This document shows, piece after piece, positions 46,624 to 57,746 of a DNA stretch of 64,000 bases; the stretch's first letter is position 1, and the number at the start of each line of letters is the position of its first letter. The translations under genes and the position numbers were made by a program. The notes below the pieces were generated by a model. It ran no database searches. It was not told where the DNA came from and saw only the letters and a list, made by a program, of their open reading frames with translations. The stretch comes from Massariosphaeria phaeospora. Its lineage: Eukaryota > Ascomycota > Dothideomycetes > Pleosporales. The stretch is taken from assembly GCA_011032825.1 (NCBI GenBank), contig JAADJZ010000005.1:1493001-1557000 (forward strand), in the 5' to 3' direction.

Positions 46624-46702
46624 TATGCTGCAAGTTGACCGTTCTCCTTTGCATCTCCCAAGTGCCTGCCTCGATTCTAGTCTCCTCAGATCATCCCCCA
46701 TC

Positions 46703-47818
46703 ATGTCTCCCAAACAGATCACCGTCTTCGGCGCCACCGGCGCGCAAGGCTCCTCCGTCATTCGCTCTCTCTCCTCCAACACCAGCGCCCTCTTCACCCT
46801 GCGCGGCATTACGCGCAACCCCGACTCGGCTTCCGCAAAGCAACTCGCGGCGTCTGGCATCGAGCTCGTCAAGGCCGATGGCTGGGACAAGCAGGCCCTC
46901 ATTGCGGCCTTCACCAGCTCCTGGGGCGCCTTCGTGAACACCAATTCCGATGATGCCGTCTTCGAGAACCCAGAAGAGACGCGCACGGAGCTCGATCTCG
47001 GCAAGATTATTGTCGATGCGGCGGTTGAGGCTGGCGTTGAGGTGTTTGTGTATAGTGGGATGGCGAGCGCGAGGGAGGTGACGAACGGGAAGCTCGCCCT
47101 TGCGGCATTTGATGGTGCGGTATTCCCCTCGGACAGGCACATGCTGGGTAACTAACGAGATACATCCGTCTAGACAAGCATGCCATTGGCGAATATGCGA
47201 AGGCCACTGGAGCGTTCAAGGCTGTGGTTATTCCTAGTGCCGGCTGGTACTTTGAGAACTTCCTCGTGCCGGACGTCGCCCCGATCTTTGGAGGCTTCCC
47301 GTTCGCGCCATCTGAAGACGGGACTCTGGTTCTTCGGGCGCCGAGATGGGGCGGCAACGAGGATGTTGGCTTTATTGCGATTGGTGATGACTATGGCGAT
47401 ATCGTGCATGGCATCTTTCTCGAGCCGGAGAAGTATGCTGGGGATTTGGTGCAGGGGGTTAGTGATATCAGATCCCTCGCGGGTGTGGTAGCAGCGTTTG
47501 AAAAAGGTAGGTGTTTCGGTATATTAGGAAGAAGTGCTGGTCTGACATGGTTCCTTAGTGACTGGGAAGAAGTCTCGCTACGAAGAGATTCCTGACTGGC
47601 ATGATCTCGAGGTATATGGAATTCGGGCATTGGAGACGATCAAGCTCATGTTTGGGTTTGTGCAGGAGGCTGGGGGCAAGTACTGGGGGGTGGAGACGGA
47701 GAAGGGTACGGCTGCTGGATTGAAGAGGAAGGGGGCAGAGGCGGGAGGGAAGAGTGGGAAGGAGGTCGAGTTGCTGACGCTTGAGGGGTGGTTTGAGAGG
47801 GAGTTTGGGGGGAAATAG
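46703..47818 (+). CDS. NmrA-like family NAD(P)-binding protein
   Basis: Three exons: 46703-47114, 47174-47506, 47559-47818, 334 residues. N-terminal Rossmann motif ITVFGATGAQGSSVI (GxxGxxG), then RGITRNPDS, WGAFVNTNSDD, VEVFVYSGMASA, and KHAIGEYAKATG where SDR relatives have the YxxxK pair but here the Tyr and Lys spacing is lost, as in NmrA proteins. These act as redox-sensing regulators or atypical reductases (isoflavone-reductase-like). The first donor is weak (GTGCGG) but phase and acceptor support it. No targeting signal. Confidence 0.85.
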
Positions 47819-48151
47819 GAGCTTCGGAAGTTAGTTCCAATGAGTAGAGTGTTGGAGTCTCTAGATCAGGTATCTTATCGATAAGACGCCGGCGGAATGA
47901 AAGGCCGAGACCGAGCCGAGGCTTATCGAACTGCCATCTCTTACCACACCAGCCTCCGTGCCGCAGCCCGCTGGCTCGCCATACACCTGCCCACCCCGCC
48001 CCACGGCCCTCGAGGTGCGGCCAGACTGCATTGCCAGAGACTTGTGGCGCTCCATGATGCGGTCCTGCGCCTGGTACCACCACCACATGGTGCTCTTGGA
48101 TGCAGTCACGATGACGACACGACTCCAGCAGACTTCCTACTTGGTCTACCG

Positions 48152-48157
48152 TATAAG
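48152..48157 (+). promoter_or_regulatory. TATA box of the SDR at 48209
   Basis: TATAAG 57 bp upstream of the ATG. It supports starting at 48209 rather than further upstream, although the frame is open to 47897. Confidence 0.45.
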
Positions 48158-48208
48158 AGGCAACTGAGCAGCGACTCACTGACTGCAGCAGCTTCTCCCA
48201 TCGCAATC

Positions 48209-49192
48209 ATGGCGACTCTTCTCAGCAGCAACACGTTCGACCCCGACAAAGACATCCCCGACCTCAGCGGCAAGGTGTACGTGGTCACGGGCGGCTCCGC
48301 AGGCATCGGCTTCGGCATCGTCGCGCACCTCCTGCAGCACAAGGCGGCCAAGATCTACCTCCTCTCCAACAAGCAAGAGCATGCCGACGAGGCCAAGACA
48401 GCGCTCGGCGAATGGGGCGACGCCAGCAAGGTCGAGTGGCGGCAGTGCAACCTGGAGTCGTTGAAGCAGACGGACGAGGTTGCGAAGCAGCTGGCCAAAG
48501 AGCTCGACAAGCTGGACGCTCTCGTGTGCAATGCAGGCCTGGGTGTCGGCGTGTACAACGAAACGCAGGACGGCCTCGACAGCCACATGCAGGTCAACGT
48601 CTTCGCGCAGGCCCACCTCACCCTGACGCTGCTGCCCGTGTTGCAGAAGACCACCGACTCCCGCATCGTCTTCCAGTCGTCGGACCTGCACAGAGCCGCG
48701 CCCTCGTCAGTCGCTTTCGCGTCCGTTGACGAGATCAACCAAGACATCGGCGCCTCCTACCTCTACAACCGCACCAAGCTGGCCATGATCCTCTTCGTGC
48801 GCCAGCTGGTGAAGCGCATCCAGGCCGACCAGTTCGGCAGTGTGTCGGAGAACAAGGGCCAACCGTGGATCAACGCGACGCATCCCGGTGGCGTCAGTAC
48901 AGACCAGCAGGAACAGGCTGTGGAAGCATATGGCACACTTGGCAAGGTCGCCGTGGCGGCGACGAGGCCGTTGCTGAAAGACCCAGTCTCGTCAGGATGC
49001 CGGCCTGCCTTGTTTGCGGCGACGAGTGAAGCTATTGTCAAGGACAAGGTCCAAGGCCAGTACATCGTGCCCGATCGCAAGGTCACCGAGCCGTCCAGCC
49101 AGGCCAAGGACGAAAAAATGGCCGTGAGCTTGTGGAAGCTCACCGAGCAGGTCCTGAAGTCAAAGATTGGGGACTTGGACTATACCATGTAG
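48209..49192 (+). CDS. Short-chain dehydrogenase (retinol-dehydrogenase-like)
   Basis: Intronless, 327 residues. Cofactor loop VVTGGSAGIGFG, then LDALVCNAGLG, the catalytic Ser in FQSSDLHR, and YLYNRTKLAMILF with YNRTK as the YxxxK pair; NATHPGGVSTD follows. It is the extended, NADP-type SDR commonly annotated as WW-domain-oxidoreductase or retinol-dehydrogenase-like. The upstream in-frame extension (104 codons) would overlap the TATA box and leader and is not used. Substrate unknown. Tandem with the NmrA gene on the same strand. Confidence 0.85.
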   Translation: MATLLSSNTFDPDKDIPDLSGKVYVVTGGSAGIGFGIVAHLLQHKAAKIYLLSNKQEHADEAKTALGEWGDASKVEWRQCNLESLKQTDEVAKQLAKELDKLDALVCNAGLGVGVYNETQDGLDSHMQVNVFAQAHLTLTLLPVLQKTTDSRIVFQSSDLHRAAPSSVAFASVDEINQDIGASYLYNRTKLAMILFVRQLVKRIQADQFGSVSENKGQPWINATHPGGVSTDQQEQAVEAYGTLGKVAVAATRPLLKDPVSSGCRPALFAATSEAIVKDKVQGQYIVPDRKVTEPSSQAKDEKMAVSLWKLTEQVLKSKIGDLDYTM

Positions 49193-49732
49193 ACGCATAC
49201 GTGTGTGTGTGGCATGCGCCGGGTGAGAACTAGAGTACAACACCTAAAAATTGCCCAAAAGGCCTAAATTACAATACACTTGTCCTCCTTGGTTGACTTG
49301 CATGTTTGTGCCTCGTGTTTTGGCCGCGTGTGCGCCGGACGATCTGCTTCCAATGGATCGTGGATCGGAATGATTGATCATGCCTAGCTCCCACACTTGC
49401 CTGTTCTCGCTTAGAGGTCCCATATGCATCTCGACAGCTACTAGGCATGTAGACGGTAGGGCGCATCGAATTACCCATACCGCTTCCTCTTTCCATCCAA
49501 GATGGTTAGATCGTCATTGCCGTTACACGTAGGGCGTGTGTTTGTTTGCCCGGTACGTCATTGGTGTTGGTGTGGGGTAGACTACCTTGGTTTGAATAAA
49601 TATCCTTGGTTTCGATGAATATCCTTGGTTTCAATGAATATCCTTGGTTTGAATAAATATTCCGCCGTGCACGTCGATGGCTTGAAAATCAAAAGCTTCA
49701 CTTCAATAACACCACATCACTGAACTAGCAAC
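49193..49732. other. Intergenic
   Basis: Short GT run at about 49200-49210, then the four 19-bp repeats just before the HAD gene. Nothing else recognised. Confidence 0.6.
49585..49660 (+). repeat. Four tandem 19-bp repeats in HAD promoter
   Basis: Units begin at 49585, 49604, 49623 and 49642 and read CCTTGGTTT-G/C-R-A-T-R-AATAT. Units 1 and 4 are identical. The array ends 72 bp before the ATG at 49733, so the repeated CCTTGG boxes may be protein-binding sites. Confidence 0.85.
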
Positions 49733-50479
49733 ATGGCCGAGCAACGCATCACCACTACCGAGTTGCTCACCGACTTCAAAGTCCTCTGCTTCGACGTCTA
49801 CGGCACCCTCGTCGACTGGGAATCAGGCATCCTCAAGGCCTTGCAGCCCATGCTCGAGAAGAGCGGCAAGTCCGACCTCGACCCCAAACAAACCCTCGCC
49901 ACCTGCCACAAAGTCTCATCCGCGGCACAGCGCGAGAGCCCAGGTCTTGCCTACTCAGAGCTGCTGACCACCATCCACCCCAAAATCTGCCAAACATTCG
50001 GACTCCAGGAACCAACCGAGCAGGAAAGCAAGGCGTTCGGCGCGAGTGTCGGCCAGTTCGAAGCGTTCCCCGACTCCGTATCGGCCCTGAAACAACTCAG
50101 CAAACGCTACAAACTCGTCGTTCTCTCCAACGTCGACAACGCGTCTTTCGCTGCTACCAATGCCGGGCCCCTAGAAGGCTTCAAGTTCGATGCTGTGTTC
50201 ACAGCCCAGGACATCGGATCTTACAAGCCCGATCTGCGCAACTTCGAGTACATGCTCAAGGAGGTCAAGAGCAGGTGGGGCTTCGAGAAAGAACAGGTGT
50301 TATCAACGGCGCAGAGCCAGTTCCATGACCATCACCCGGCGAGGGAGATGGGCATGGACAGTGCGTGGATCTATCGGCCGGACGCGATCATGGGAAATCG
50401 GGATGATCCGGTGTATCGTTGGAAGTTTGATACGCTGCAGGAGTTGGCTACGCTTGCAGACTCTGAGGGGGGTATCTGA
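49733..50479 (+). CDS. HAD-superfamily type II haloacid dehalogenase-like hydrolase
   Basis: Intronless, 248 residues. HAD motif I LCFDVYGTLVDWE with nucleophile Asp, motif II VVLSNVDN, motif III Lys in IGSYKPDLRNFEYML, and a motif IV region STAQSQFHDHHPAREMGMDSAWIYR typical of (S)-2-haloacid dehalogenases, including the Trp-Ile-x-Arg end. Likely a soluble hydrolase of short haloacids or phosphate-like substrates; the natural substrate in fungi is unknown. Upstream repeat array may control it. Confidence 0.9.
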   Translation: MAEQRITTTELLTDFKVLCFDVYGTLVDWESGILKALQPMLEKSGKSDLDPKQTLATCHKVSSAAQRESPGLAYSELLTTIHPKICQTFGLQEPTEQESKAFGASVGQFEAFPDSVSALKQLSKRYKLVVLSNVDNASFAATNAGPLEGFKFDAVFTAQDIGSYKPDLRNFEYMLKEVKSRWGFEKEQVLSTAQSQFHDHHPAREMGMDSAWIYRPDAIMGNRDDPVYRWKFDTLQELATLADSEGGI

Positions 50480-51007
50480 GGAAAGGAGGTGCGGTGATGT
50501 GTGGTGCGCCTGGTATACCCTCCTGGGTAGCACGCCCACTATCTAGTGGTATCCAGTAGCGACTGTAAAAGGCAGTAATAATGAATGCCCCTGGGAAAGA
50601 TAACCCGAATGGGAAATATCGGGAAAGGTGTCCTCCTTAACAATGTACCAAAAACACTATTGGGGGTGTGACAGATGGGACGGAGCAGTTGGTACTGGAT
50701 TGGATACGATGGCACCCAACTGATTATTGATGCATACCGATAAACAAACATATCGACGATGAATTTGACCTGGTCCAGGCAGATTCGGGCGTATGACTGC
50801 ATGGTGCCTGCTTACCTAACTAGCGGGCTAAGCCGCATCCGCGCCGTCCCCGCCGGTTTCAACTCATCCTGCCATGATGCATCCACCTCACCTCAGCTTG
50901 TGCCCCACCCAGGATCCGTCGCCGCAACACCATCACTGGGGCCTTCACCCAGGCCCGCGACACTGTCGGCGCAGCGGCGCGTCCACAGCCAGTACACGGT
51001 GTCGACA
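50480..51007. other. Intergenic
   Basis: The esterase frame is open back to an ATG at 50759, but that part lacks coding character. Otherwise nothing recognised. Confidence 0.55.
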
Positions 51008-52789
51008 ATGGAGTACGAGCCTTTGAACCCCGACGATGGCCCGCCCACCAAGACGCGCTGGGCCCCGTCTTCCCTTTTCTCTCTTTCCATCAGTCGTGCA
51101 TGGGTTGCAGCTATTATCGCTTTTCTTTCTACTGCGTTGCTACTCTCTTATCTTTATGGTCGCAGTACTCCTTATTCACACGTGCCTAGCACCCCGCTCG
51201 TCGCGACCTTGCCGGGCTATGGCAGCTTCCAGGGCACTCAAGTGCTCACGATGCTGGGTTCAGGGGAGAAACTGCAGAACCCAGTGGACGCGTGGCTAGG
51301 TGTCGAGTATTCAACCCAGCCTGTCAATGAATCACGGTTCGCGCCCGTGACTTGGCCGAAGGCGTTCAACGGCACCAAAGACGCATCGGAATATGGCCCC
51401 ATGTGCATCCAGGATCCAAGAGATACGCGCCCGCAATCCGAAGCCTGTCTGAACTTCAACCTCTATCGGACGTCTGGCCTGCCGTTCGACGAGAGATTGC
51501 CAATTTTCATCTTTTTGCATGGTGGATCGTTCGTGGGAGGAAATGGCCGGAGTTTTGATGGCGCAGCGTTCGTTAGTAAGAGTACACAACCATTGATTGC
51601 GATCACCGTACAGTATCGATTAGGTGCGTTAGGGAGTCTGCCGAGCAAGCTGATGGAGGAAGAGGGACTGCTGAACTTGGGCCTGCAAGATCAGAGGATG
51701 TTACTGGAGTTCGTGCAACGTTATGCTTTCAGTTTTGGCGGAGATCCAGAGCGAGTCACGCTCGGCGGCCAGAGTGCCGGCGGACACTCTGTAGGCGTTC
51801 ATCTCTTCCATAATTACGGTGAAGACGAGGGAAAATATCTGTTCAGCCAGGCCATACTCGCCTCCGGATCACCGACAGCACGCGCATTCCCGCCGGCCAC
51901 ATACCCGCTTTACCAACGTCAATTTGAACAGTTCATGTCTTATATCGATTGCCCGAAATCTCCGAATGCGATTGCTCTCGACTGTCTCCGCACTGTTGAC
52001 GTTAAAGATATTCAGCATATCTCATCGGCTATGTACGGTCAGTCCAATTACAACATCACTTGGCCTTGGCAACCTGTCTCCCCGGGTCCCCTTCTCGAGA
52101 AGAGAGGTAGCCAGTCTGGAGACGATGGCTCAGTCTTCAGAGTCCCTATCCTCATCTCTTCAACGACGGACGAGGGAAAGGCGTTTGCGCCGAAAAACCT
52201 AACGACCAATAAGCATTTCCTCGACTTCCTCGACTATCTCGCGCCAGGCCTCACAGACGAGGATCTCGCAGATCTAGAAGCCCTATACCCAGACCCCAGC
52301 TCCGGAATTGGACCCTACACACCCCAAACGGCCACCTACGTGTCCACCCAGTTCGAGCGCATCTCCGCCGCCTACGGTGACTACAGCTACATCTGCCCCG
52401 TACAAGAGACCGCCTACCGACTAGCCGAAGCCGGCGCCCCAGTCTACAAAGCACGGTTCAACACGCCCAACTACTCGGCGGCTTACATGGGTGTGCCGCA
52501 CGCCTCCGACGCCGCGTATTTTAACGGCGTGCCCAACGTAGAATATCCCGAGATTTCGGATCTATACAGCAGCTACTACGCCTCGTTCATCGTTAGCGGC
52601 AACCCGAACACTCATGCGATTGATACTGCGCCAGCATGGCCTGTCTATGCGGGACTGGGAACGTCTGTGCTTGCTGTGAGCCCGGCTCATCGTGGTGGTG
52701 TGGTACCCGAGGTCGAGGGTGTTGGAATCCGCATGGACCAGTGCGCGTGGTGGAGAGACATGGACCGTATGCAACGGCTGAACAAGTGA
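51008..52789 (+). CDS. Type II membrane carboxylesterase (type B, alpha/beta hydrolase)
   Basis: Intronless, 593 residues from ATG 51008. N-terminal cytosolic stretch, then a membrane anchor AWVAAIIAFLSTALLLSYLYG, then a lumenal or extracellular catalytic domain with several N-glycosylation sites. Oxyanion hole FLHGGSFVGGN, nucleophile elbow GGQSAGGHS, acidic residue probably in STTDEGKAF, and catalytic His in GVPHASDAAYF. Belongs to the cholinesterase/type B carboxylesterase family. Most fungal members are secreted, so the N-terminal anchor is a distinguishing feature. An earlier in-frame ATG at 50759 would add 83 residues without conserved features and is less likely. Confidence 0.85.
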   Translation: MEYEPLNPDDGPPTKTRWAPSSLFSLSISRAWVAAIIAFLSTALLLSYLYGRSTPYSHVPSTPLVATLPGYGSFQGTQVLTMLGSGEKLQNPVDAWLGVEYSTQPVNESRFAPVTWPKAFNGTKDASEYGPMCIQDPRDTRPQSEACLNFNLYRTSGLPFDERLPIFIFLHGGSFVGGNGRSFDGAAFVSKSTQPLIAITVQYRLGALGSLPSKLMEEEGLLNLGLQDQRMLLEFVQRYAFSFGGDPERVTLGGQSAGGHSVGVHLFHNYGEDEGKYLFSQAILASGSPTARAFPPATYPLYQRQFEQFMSYIDCPKSPNAIALDCLRTVDVKDIQHISSAMYGQSNYNITWPWQPVSPGPLLEKRGSQSGDDGSVFRVPILISSTTDEGKAFAPKNLTTNKHFLDFLDYLAPGLTDEDLADLEALYPDPSSGIGPYTPQTATYVSTQFERISAAYGDYSYICPVQETAYRLAEAGAPVYKARFNTPNYSAAYMGVPHASDAAYFNGVPNVEYPEISDLYSSYYASFIVSGNPNTHAIDTAPAWPVYAGLGTSVLAVSPAHRGGVVPEVEGVGIRMDQCAWWRDMDRMQRLNK

Positions 52790-53595
52790 GCATTTATTTT
52801 CGGCATCGGTAGTTACGTTGTTTTGGAAGGCGCTTGAAGGTCATGGTTGCATAGGCCGGGAGTTGGGTTCACGTTGCGCCGGCATGGTTGCATAGCGTTG
52901 TGTATGGGCGGGTTGTTGGATTTCTCTAGTTTTTTCGTTAAGTTTTATTAAGCTTATTTACACAATATCTCCTAGTAATTACGTACATAGTTAGCGGGGT
53001 CCTCTTGCGCTACAGCTTTGCAACTAGGCTTTTGCGTCGCTGGCTTTGTATGCGACTTATTACAGCTTCCCTTCTGCCAAGGCCGTTAGGCCCACACCGT
53101 GCGGTTCACATGTCAGTCACGTCACGTCACGTCACGTCACCTTAGGTAGACACTACCCTTGGTAGGAGGTGGGGTAGGCACGGTGTGCAAAAGAGGCATC
53201 CTTTTCCTTTTCTAGTCGATTCTGGCAAATGGAGCTCTGCAAACGCTACAACGTGGCGCAGCGGGACAATCAGGGCCTTCGCTGTTCTGCTGATTAACGC
53301 GAGTATGACATTTTGTTGTAGGTACAGGTTCCGCGTGCGCGTCCGTGCTTCGCATGCAACCATCTGCTACTACGGCGAAAAGGTTTAACCTTACCTTCGT
53401 CAAAAACATATGCGGCTTCTCGATATGAGGGGGCGAAAACTTTTATTCCCTTTCCTTCGACGTCTATAATTATCTTCCCCCCCCTTTACTTCTTCCCTCT
53501 TCTTCCGGTACCTTTGCCCAGCACTTTCGCTGACCTTTTCGAGAGTGGCGCCCGTCATAATTCTATCTCTAAGCAAGGGTCGAATCAACATCACC
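52790..53595. other. Intergenic
   Basis: Contains the GTCAC array and the pyrimidine-rich leader of the astacin gene. No gene supported. Confidence 0.55.
53116..53140 (+). repeat. Pentanucleotide array (GTCAC)5
   Basis: Five perfect GTCAC units about 450 bp upstream of the astacin gene. The repeat creates overlapping ACGTCA cores, the half-site of CREB/ATF-type bZIP proteins, so it may be more than a simple repeat. Confidence 0.7.
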
Positions 53596-54772
53596 ATGAG
53601 GCTCCTTGCTGTTCTGACCGCCGTCCTGGCAACCGTCACGCTCGCGTGTCCACCTCCATTGAACAATATGCTCTACGCCAGTAACAAGACACACTCGTCA
53701 GCAGACCTCATTCGACTCGCAGTCACGAAAAGATGGTCTGACGCTGTCACCAAGGAAGGCAACGCTCACCAACCATGGCCTCGTGAAGGAAGCGGAAAGG
53801 TGACATACATCGACTATTGCTTCAGCGACAAGAATTCCGACGATGATCTTCGAGACATCGTAAAAGTGGCTTGGAAAATGTGGCGAGATCGTATTGGCAA
53901 GGCTGGCAGTAGAACTGGACACAGCCTCTCTCTTCGAGAGCAAGAACCACCTTGCCCGGAGGAGCCATACTGCTATTTGCAAGAGTCAGAAGAGTTCAAC
54001 GGGGATTGGAATCCTGAATTCAGCCCTCAAACCCTGGTCATCGAGTCCAACCCCGGTTCATTTGCTGCTGCTGTTACTACGACGGGCTACATACCAGGTG
54101 ATGCACAGGGTCGTCACAGGCTCGTAGTGAACAAAAGGTGGATCGGAGCTCCAGATTCGCCTGTCCGCATTATGGCTCACGAAATTGGTAGGTTTTATAC
54201 CTCTTCCTAGAGGTTCGCTTGCGTGCTAACGCCAGTCTAGGACATGTTTTCGGCCTGTGGCATGAACATCAACGACGCGACCGTAAGTTCGAAGCATCCG
54301 TACATCTTTTTACTCGATCTAAACCCTCAAACCAGGTAACATGTGGCTTCACTTCGACTGCTCTAAACTCTTTGGCTACGACGACGCCAAGAAGCGAGTC
54401 GAAGCCGACACCGCAAACGACTACACGATGGACCAAGTCTGTGATGATCCACAGCTCTGCATCCATTACGGCTTGGGTTGCGACCAATGGGCGACACGAT
54501 TGTTTGTGGACGGAGGGGGAAAGTATGACCTTACTAACGGACAGCCTTTGGACGTCGAGTCTATCATGATGTACGCCTCCACGGCCGGCATGTATTCTAC
54601 GCAAGACATGACTGACATCGACAACATGCCCTTGGTCAAGTGGAAGAACCCCGGCGACAATGTGCCTTCGCGGCGCACTCATGACAACGTGGAGATTATC
54701 CCCTTGCCTGAGAAGGTGTCGGAATTGGACTATGCGGGCATTAGACACATATATCCGTGGATTAGCTCGTAG
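53596..54772 (+). CDS. Secreted astacin-type zinc metalloprotease (M12A)
   Basis: Three exons: 53596-54187, 54241-54282, 54336-54772, 356 residues. Signal peptide MRLLAVLTAVLATVTLAC, a propeptide-like region, then VTYIDYCFSD and the zinc site. Splicing across introns 1 and 2 assembles MAHEIGHVFGLWHEHQRRDR, the full HExxHxxGxxHExxR signature of astacins. The Met-turn is SIMMYAST. Catalytic Glu and three zinc-binding His are all present, so it should be active. Ends LDYAGIRHIYPW. Cys-rich, consistent with secretion. Astacins are mostly animal and bacterial; fungal ones are known but less common. Confidence 0.88.
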
Positions 54773-55765
54773 TTGATAGAGCTCAGCCTGGTTCCGACAT
54801 ACACGCATACACATACATACATACATACATACATACTTGCGCCAGGTTCGTAAGAAATGAACACCATCTCCTTGCCCAATGGGTGAGTACCACATCAAGA
54901 ACCTCAACTCCTTGCCGGTGTGCGCCGATTATGGGTCCAAGAATGACAGGGGTGGTTTTGATTGGATGGTGGAAAGAGTCTGACGAGAGCATGGGTATTA
55001 GACATCGAGCCGAACAGCATGTTGAAAAAATGCTAGGTATACAGACATACTCTTCGCCCTTCGCAAGCAGATAATCGGCTTCTGGAGTAATACATATTTT
55101 TATAGTGTCGATGAGGCGGAGCTACTACTCACTTACCTAAAATAGTTTTCCGGAATGGACTGAAATGGTGGTGGGACTTATGGCACAATTGGTGCGTTAG
55201 ACTGTACACGCATGCGCAGGTATGCGCTGTGCCACTGTTGTGTAACAGACCTTCCTGGCTCATCCACTTTTGTAAAAGTCCCAGTTTATCGGCAATTCCG
55301 AAGACTCCCCTCTCCTGGCCCGTTACGGGAAATCAATTTAGCAGCTGAACTGCGGACAAGGCTGAATGGCATGGTTGCCTACCGCCCCAACATCATGTTT
55401 GGCTCTTCTTTAGCTAGTTACATATACAGAGAAGTTCGCCTGGGCAGGGCTGAGAATATCCAGCCCTGTGGAGGCCAGCTTCAGGGATCCACGCATGCAG
55501 TAAGCCCCAACAATACACGTTAGGAAATCGTCCCAGGTATAGTCCGCAGTCTCAAAAGTGAAGCATGTATGCTACTGGAGGCCGGCAACGCACCATGTTG
55601 CCTTTACTCTACGCATGCTAGCTTTGCTACCTTTTTCTCAATCACGTCTAATAGCACGAACCACGCAACACACGCTGGAAACAAATGAAATACGGCACAG
55701 GAGCATGCGAACACTTTTTAACAGGCGAACGTGGTCCCCAAGGCCGAGATTGTTCTGTATCTACA
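54773..55765. other. Intergenic
   Basis: Begins with the tetranucleotide array; no gene supported. Confidence 0.55.
54811..54836 (+). repeat. Tetranucleotide microsatellite (ATAC)n
   Basis: About six perfect ATAC/CATA units just after the astacin stop codon, probably in its 3' UTR. Confidence 0.8.
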
Positions 55766-57746
55766 ATGGGTGCCAAAACTTCAGTGAAGTCTGTTCTGTC
55801 GATCAAAGAGCGCTTTCTTCGACAGGGCTGGTGGTAGGAATCTGCCGCCATCCTCCTCAACCTTGGCTGCTTCTCCTTCATCAGTGCGGTTCTCTTCATG
55901 ATCGACAACAAACCTCTACAACAGTGAAGGTTCAGAATTCAACCAAAATCTCTCGTCGTAGTGTTCTCAACCATTGTAAAAACTGCACTTTTATTCCTTC
56001 TCGCCGAATGTCTCGGTCAGCTGAAGTGGATGTATTTTGAGAAGCGACCGAGGACTCTGAACAACTTGGAAATCTTCGATGGCGCATCTCGGGGCCCATG
56101 GGGAGCTATGGTGCTTTTGATGTCGACAAGGACGTGGCGTTGGAACGGAGTCAAGCTTCTCGCTTGCTTGGGTGCTCTGGCAACTATACTCATGCTGGGC
56201 TTCGAGCCGGTCACGCAACAAGTGATAGCGTTTTCGTCTCGTCCTACTCCGCTACGAAATGCCACCGGATCTGTCTCTACAACCACGACATTCTCCAACC
56301 ACTCTGGTGATGTGCTAGCTGATATCAGCCTCCCGTACAGTGAGTGCTGTGACCTGAGTGGCTACTGAAGACGAGAATTCCTGCTAACATGAAACCATAG
56401 TCTCACTGCCAATGGAGATGGGACTTCTAAGAATTGTCACCAAAGCCGGCCAACCCCTCTCTAGACCCTACAATGTCAATTGCCCGGGGGAGTGCCACTT
56501 CAAAAACTTCAGCTCGTTGGCAGTGTGCGCCAAATGTGAGACCCAAGATGTCCGGGTCGATGATCTGGAGTGTGCAGCAGAGATTAAACTCCAAACCCAA
56601 ACCATAATCCGCATCAACGAATTCTCCGAGTTCAAGCGTGACATTTCGATGCATCTCAAACGCGGTTTGCGGCACGTTTGTCTAAGATGCAAGAAAGCAC
56701 AGGGCCTCTACCCGCCCTTGACAATTAAGATGAACATGACCCTGGGGAACACGACCTCCGTACAAGACGTTCACGGAACCCGCACTATTTCGAACATCGA
56801 AGAAGTAGAACTTCAAATGGTGAACACAGTACGGTCCGGTGTGGCTCAGCGGCGCAATTAGACCCAGGACATCATGGACGACATGCTCGTAGGCCTTGTC
56901 GACTGGTACAGCTACAGCATCGGTCCAACAGCGAGTGTCAACCAACCCACCCTGGCAAACACAACCATATACACAGTCGCCCACTTCGTCTCTACAACCG
57001 ACCTCGCACTGTACAACTCCATCGACCACCTCGGCGACATCAACGGCACAGTCACAAACTGCAACCTCGATCTTTGCGTCGAAGACGTCCGCAACGCCGT
57101 CTTCGACAGCTCTCGCCTGCGCTCTGGAGACGTCACCCGTGTCGCCCTCGCCGATGTCGCCTCAGCGCACGGCTACGACCCCTGGTGCATGAAGCTCGTG
57201 CCAGACCCGCCCCTCCCTCACCTCACAGCACACTACTACTACGTCGGTCGCTTCTTCCGCAATTTAGTCATTGAAGCCATCCGCGCCACGCGCAACAAAG
57301 CCTACTGGACGAAGCCGCTCTTTGACTACATGGGCGACAACCCCGCCGACTTCGAGCACTTTGTCCGGCAGATCGCCGGCGTGACGACGACTCTGATGCG
57401 CAATCCGCGTGTGTCGCAGTATGCGAATGTCACGGGTACCGTGTACTTGCACGAGGTGTTTGTGCGGGTGCGCTGGGGGTGGTTGGCGGCGCCGTTTAGC
57501 CTGGTGCTAATGACGATAGTTGTGTTTGTGGTGACGGTAGTGCAGAGTCGGGATCGCGTGTATCTGTTCAAGAGGGCGGTGCTGCCGATGTTGTTTCGTG
57601 GGCTGGAGGAGAATGTGGATACGCAGTTGCGGGGCGTGGAGGGAAAGAGGGAGGGACAGGAGGATTTGTTGGAAGTGGCGGAGAGGTTGAATGTGGTTCT
57701 TGAGCGTGGGGAAGAGGTGAAGTTAAAACTGAGAAGATATGTGTGA
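55766..57746 (+). pseudogene. DUF3176-family membrane protein gene with three in-frame stops
   Basis: Two exons, 55766-56339 and 56401-57746, 639 codons in one frame. From MGAKTSVKSVLS it follows the fungal DUF3176 pattern: GWW-stop-ESAAILLNLGCF, KPLQQ-stop-RFRI, AECLGQLKWMYFEKRP, LNNLEIFDGASRGPWGAMVLL, EPVTQQVIAFSSR, then a large Cys-containing extracellular domain and a last membrane helix (LVLMTIVVFVVTVVQSRD). Stops: TAG 55835 and TGA 55925, both where the family has Trp, and TAG 56859. The intron is canonical and no frameshift is present. So the gene was intact recently and is lost by point mutations. DUF3176 function is unknown. Confidence 0.75.

Larger units (their letters stand above)
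45072..46702. other. Intergenic
   Basis: Left 1 kb AT-rich with no coding signal. Contains the MITE-like inverted repeat at 46126-46214 and the NmrA promoter. Confidence 0.5.

Noticed and set aside
50759..51007. Earlier ATG for the carboxylesterase
   Set aside because: The added 83 residues show no domain or targeting signal and ATG 51008 leads to a normal type II anchor.
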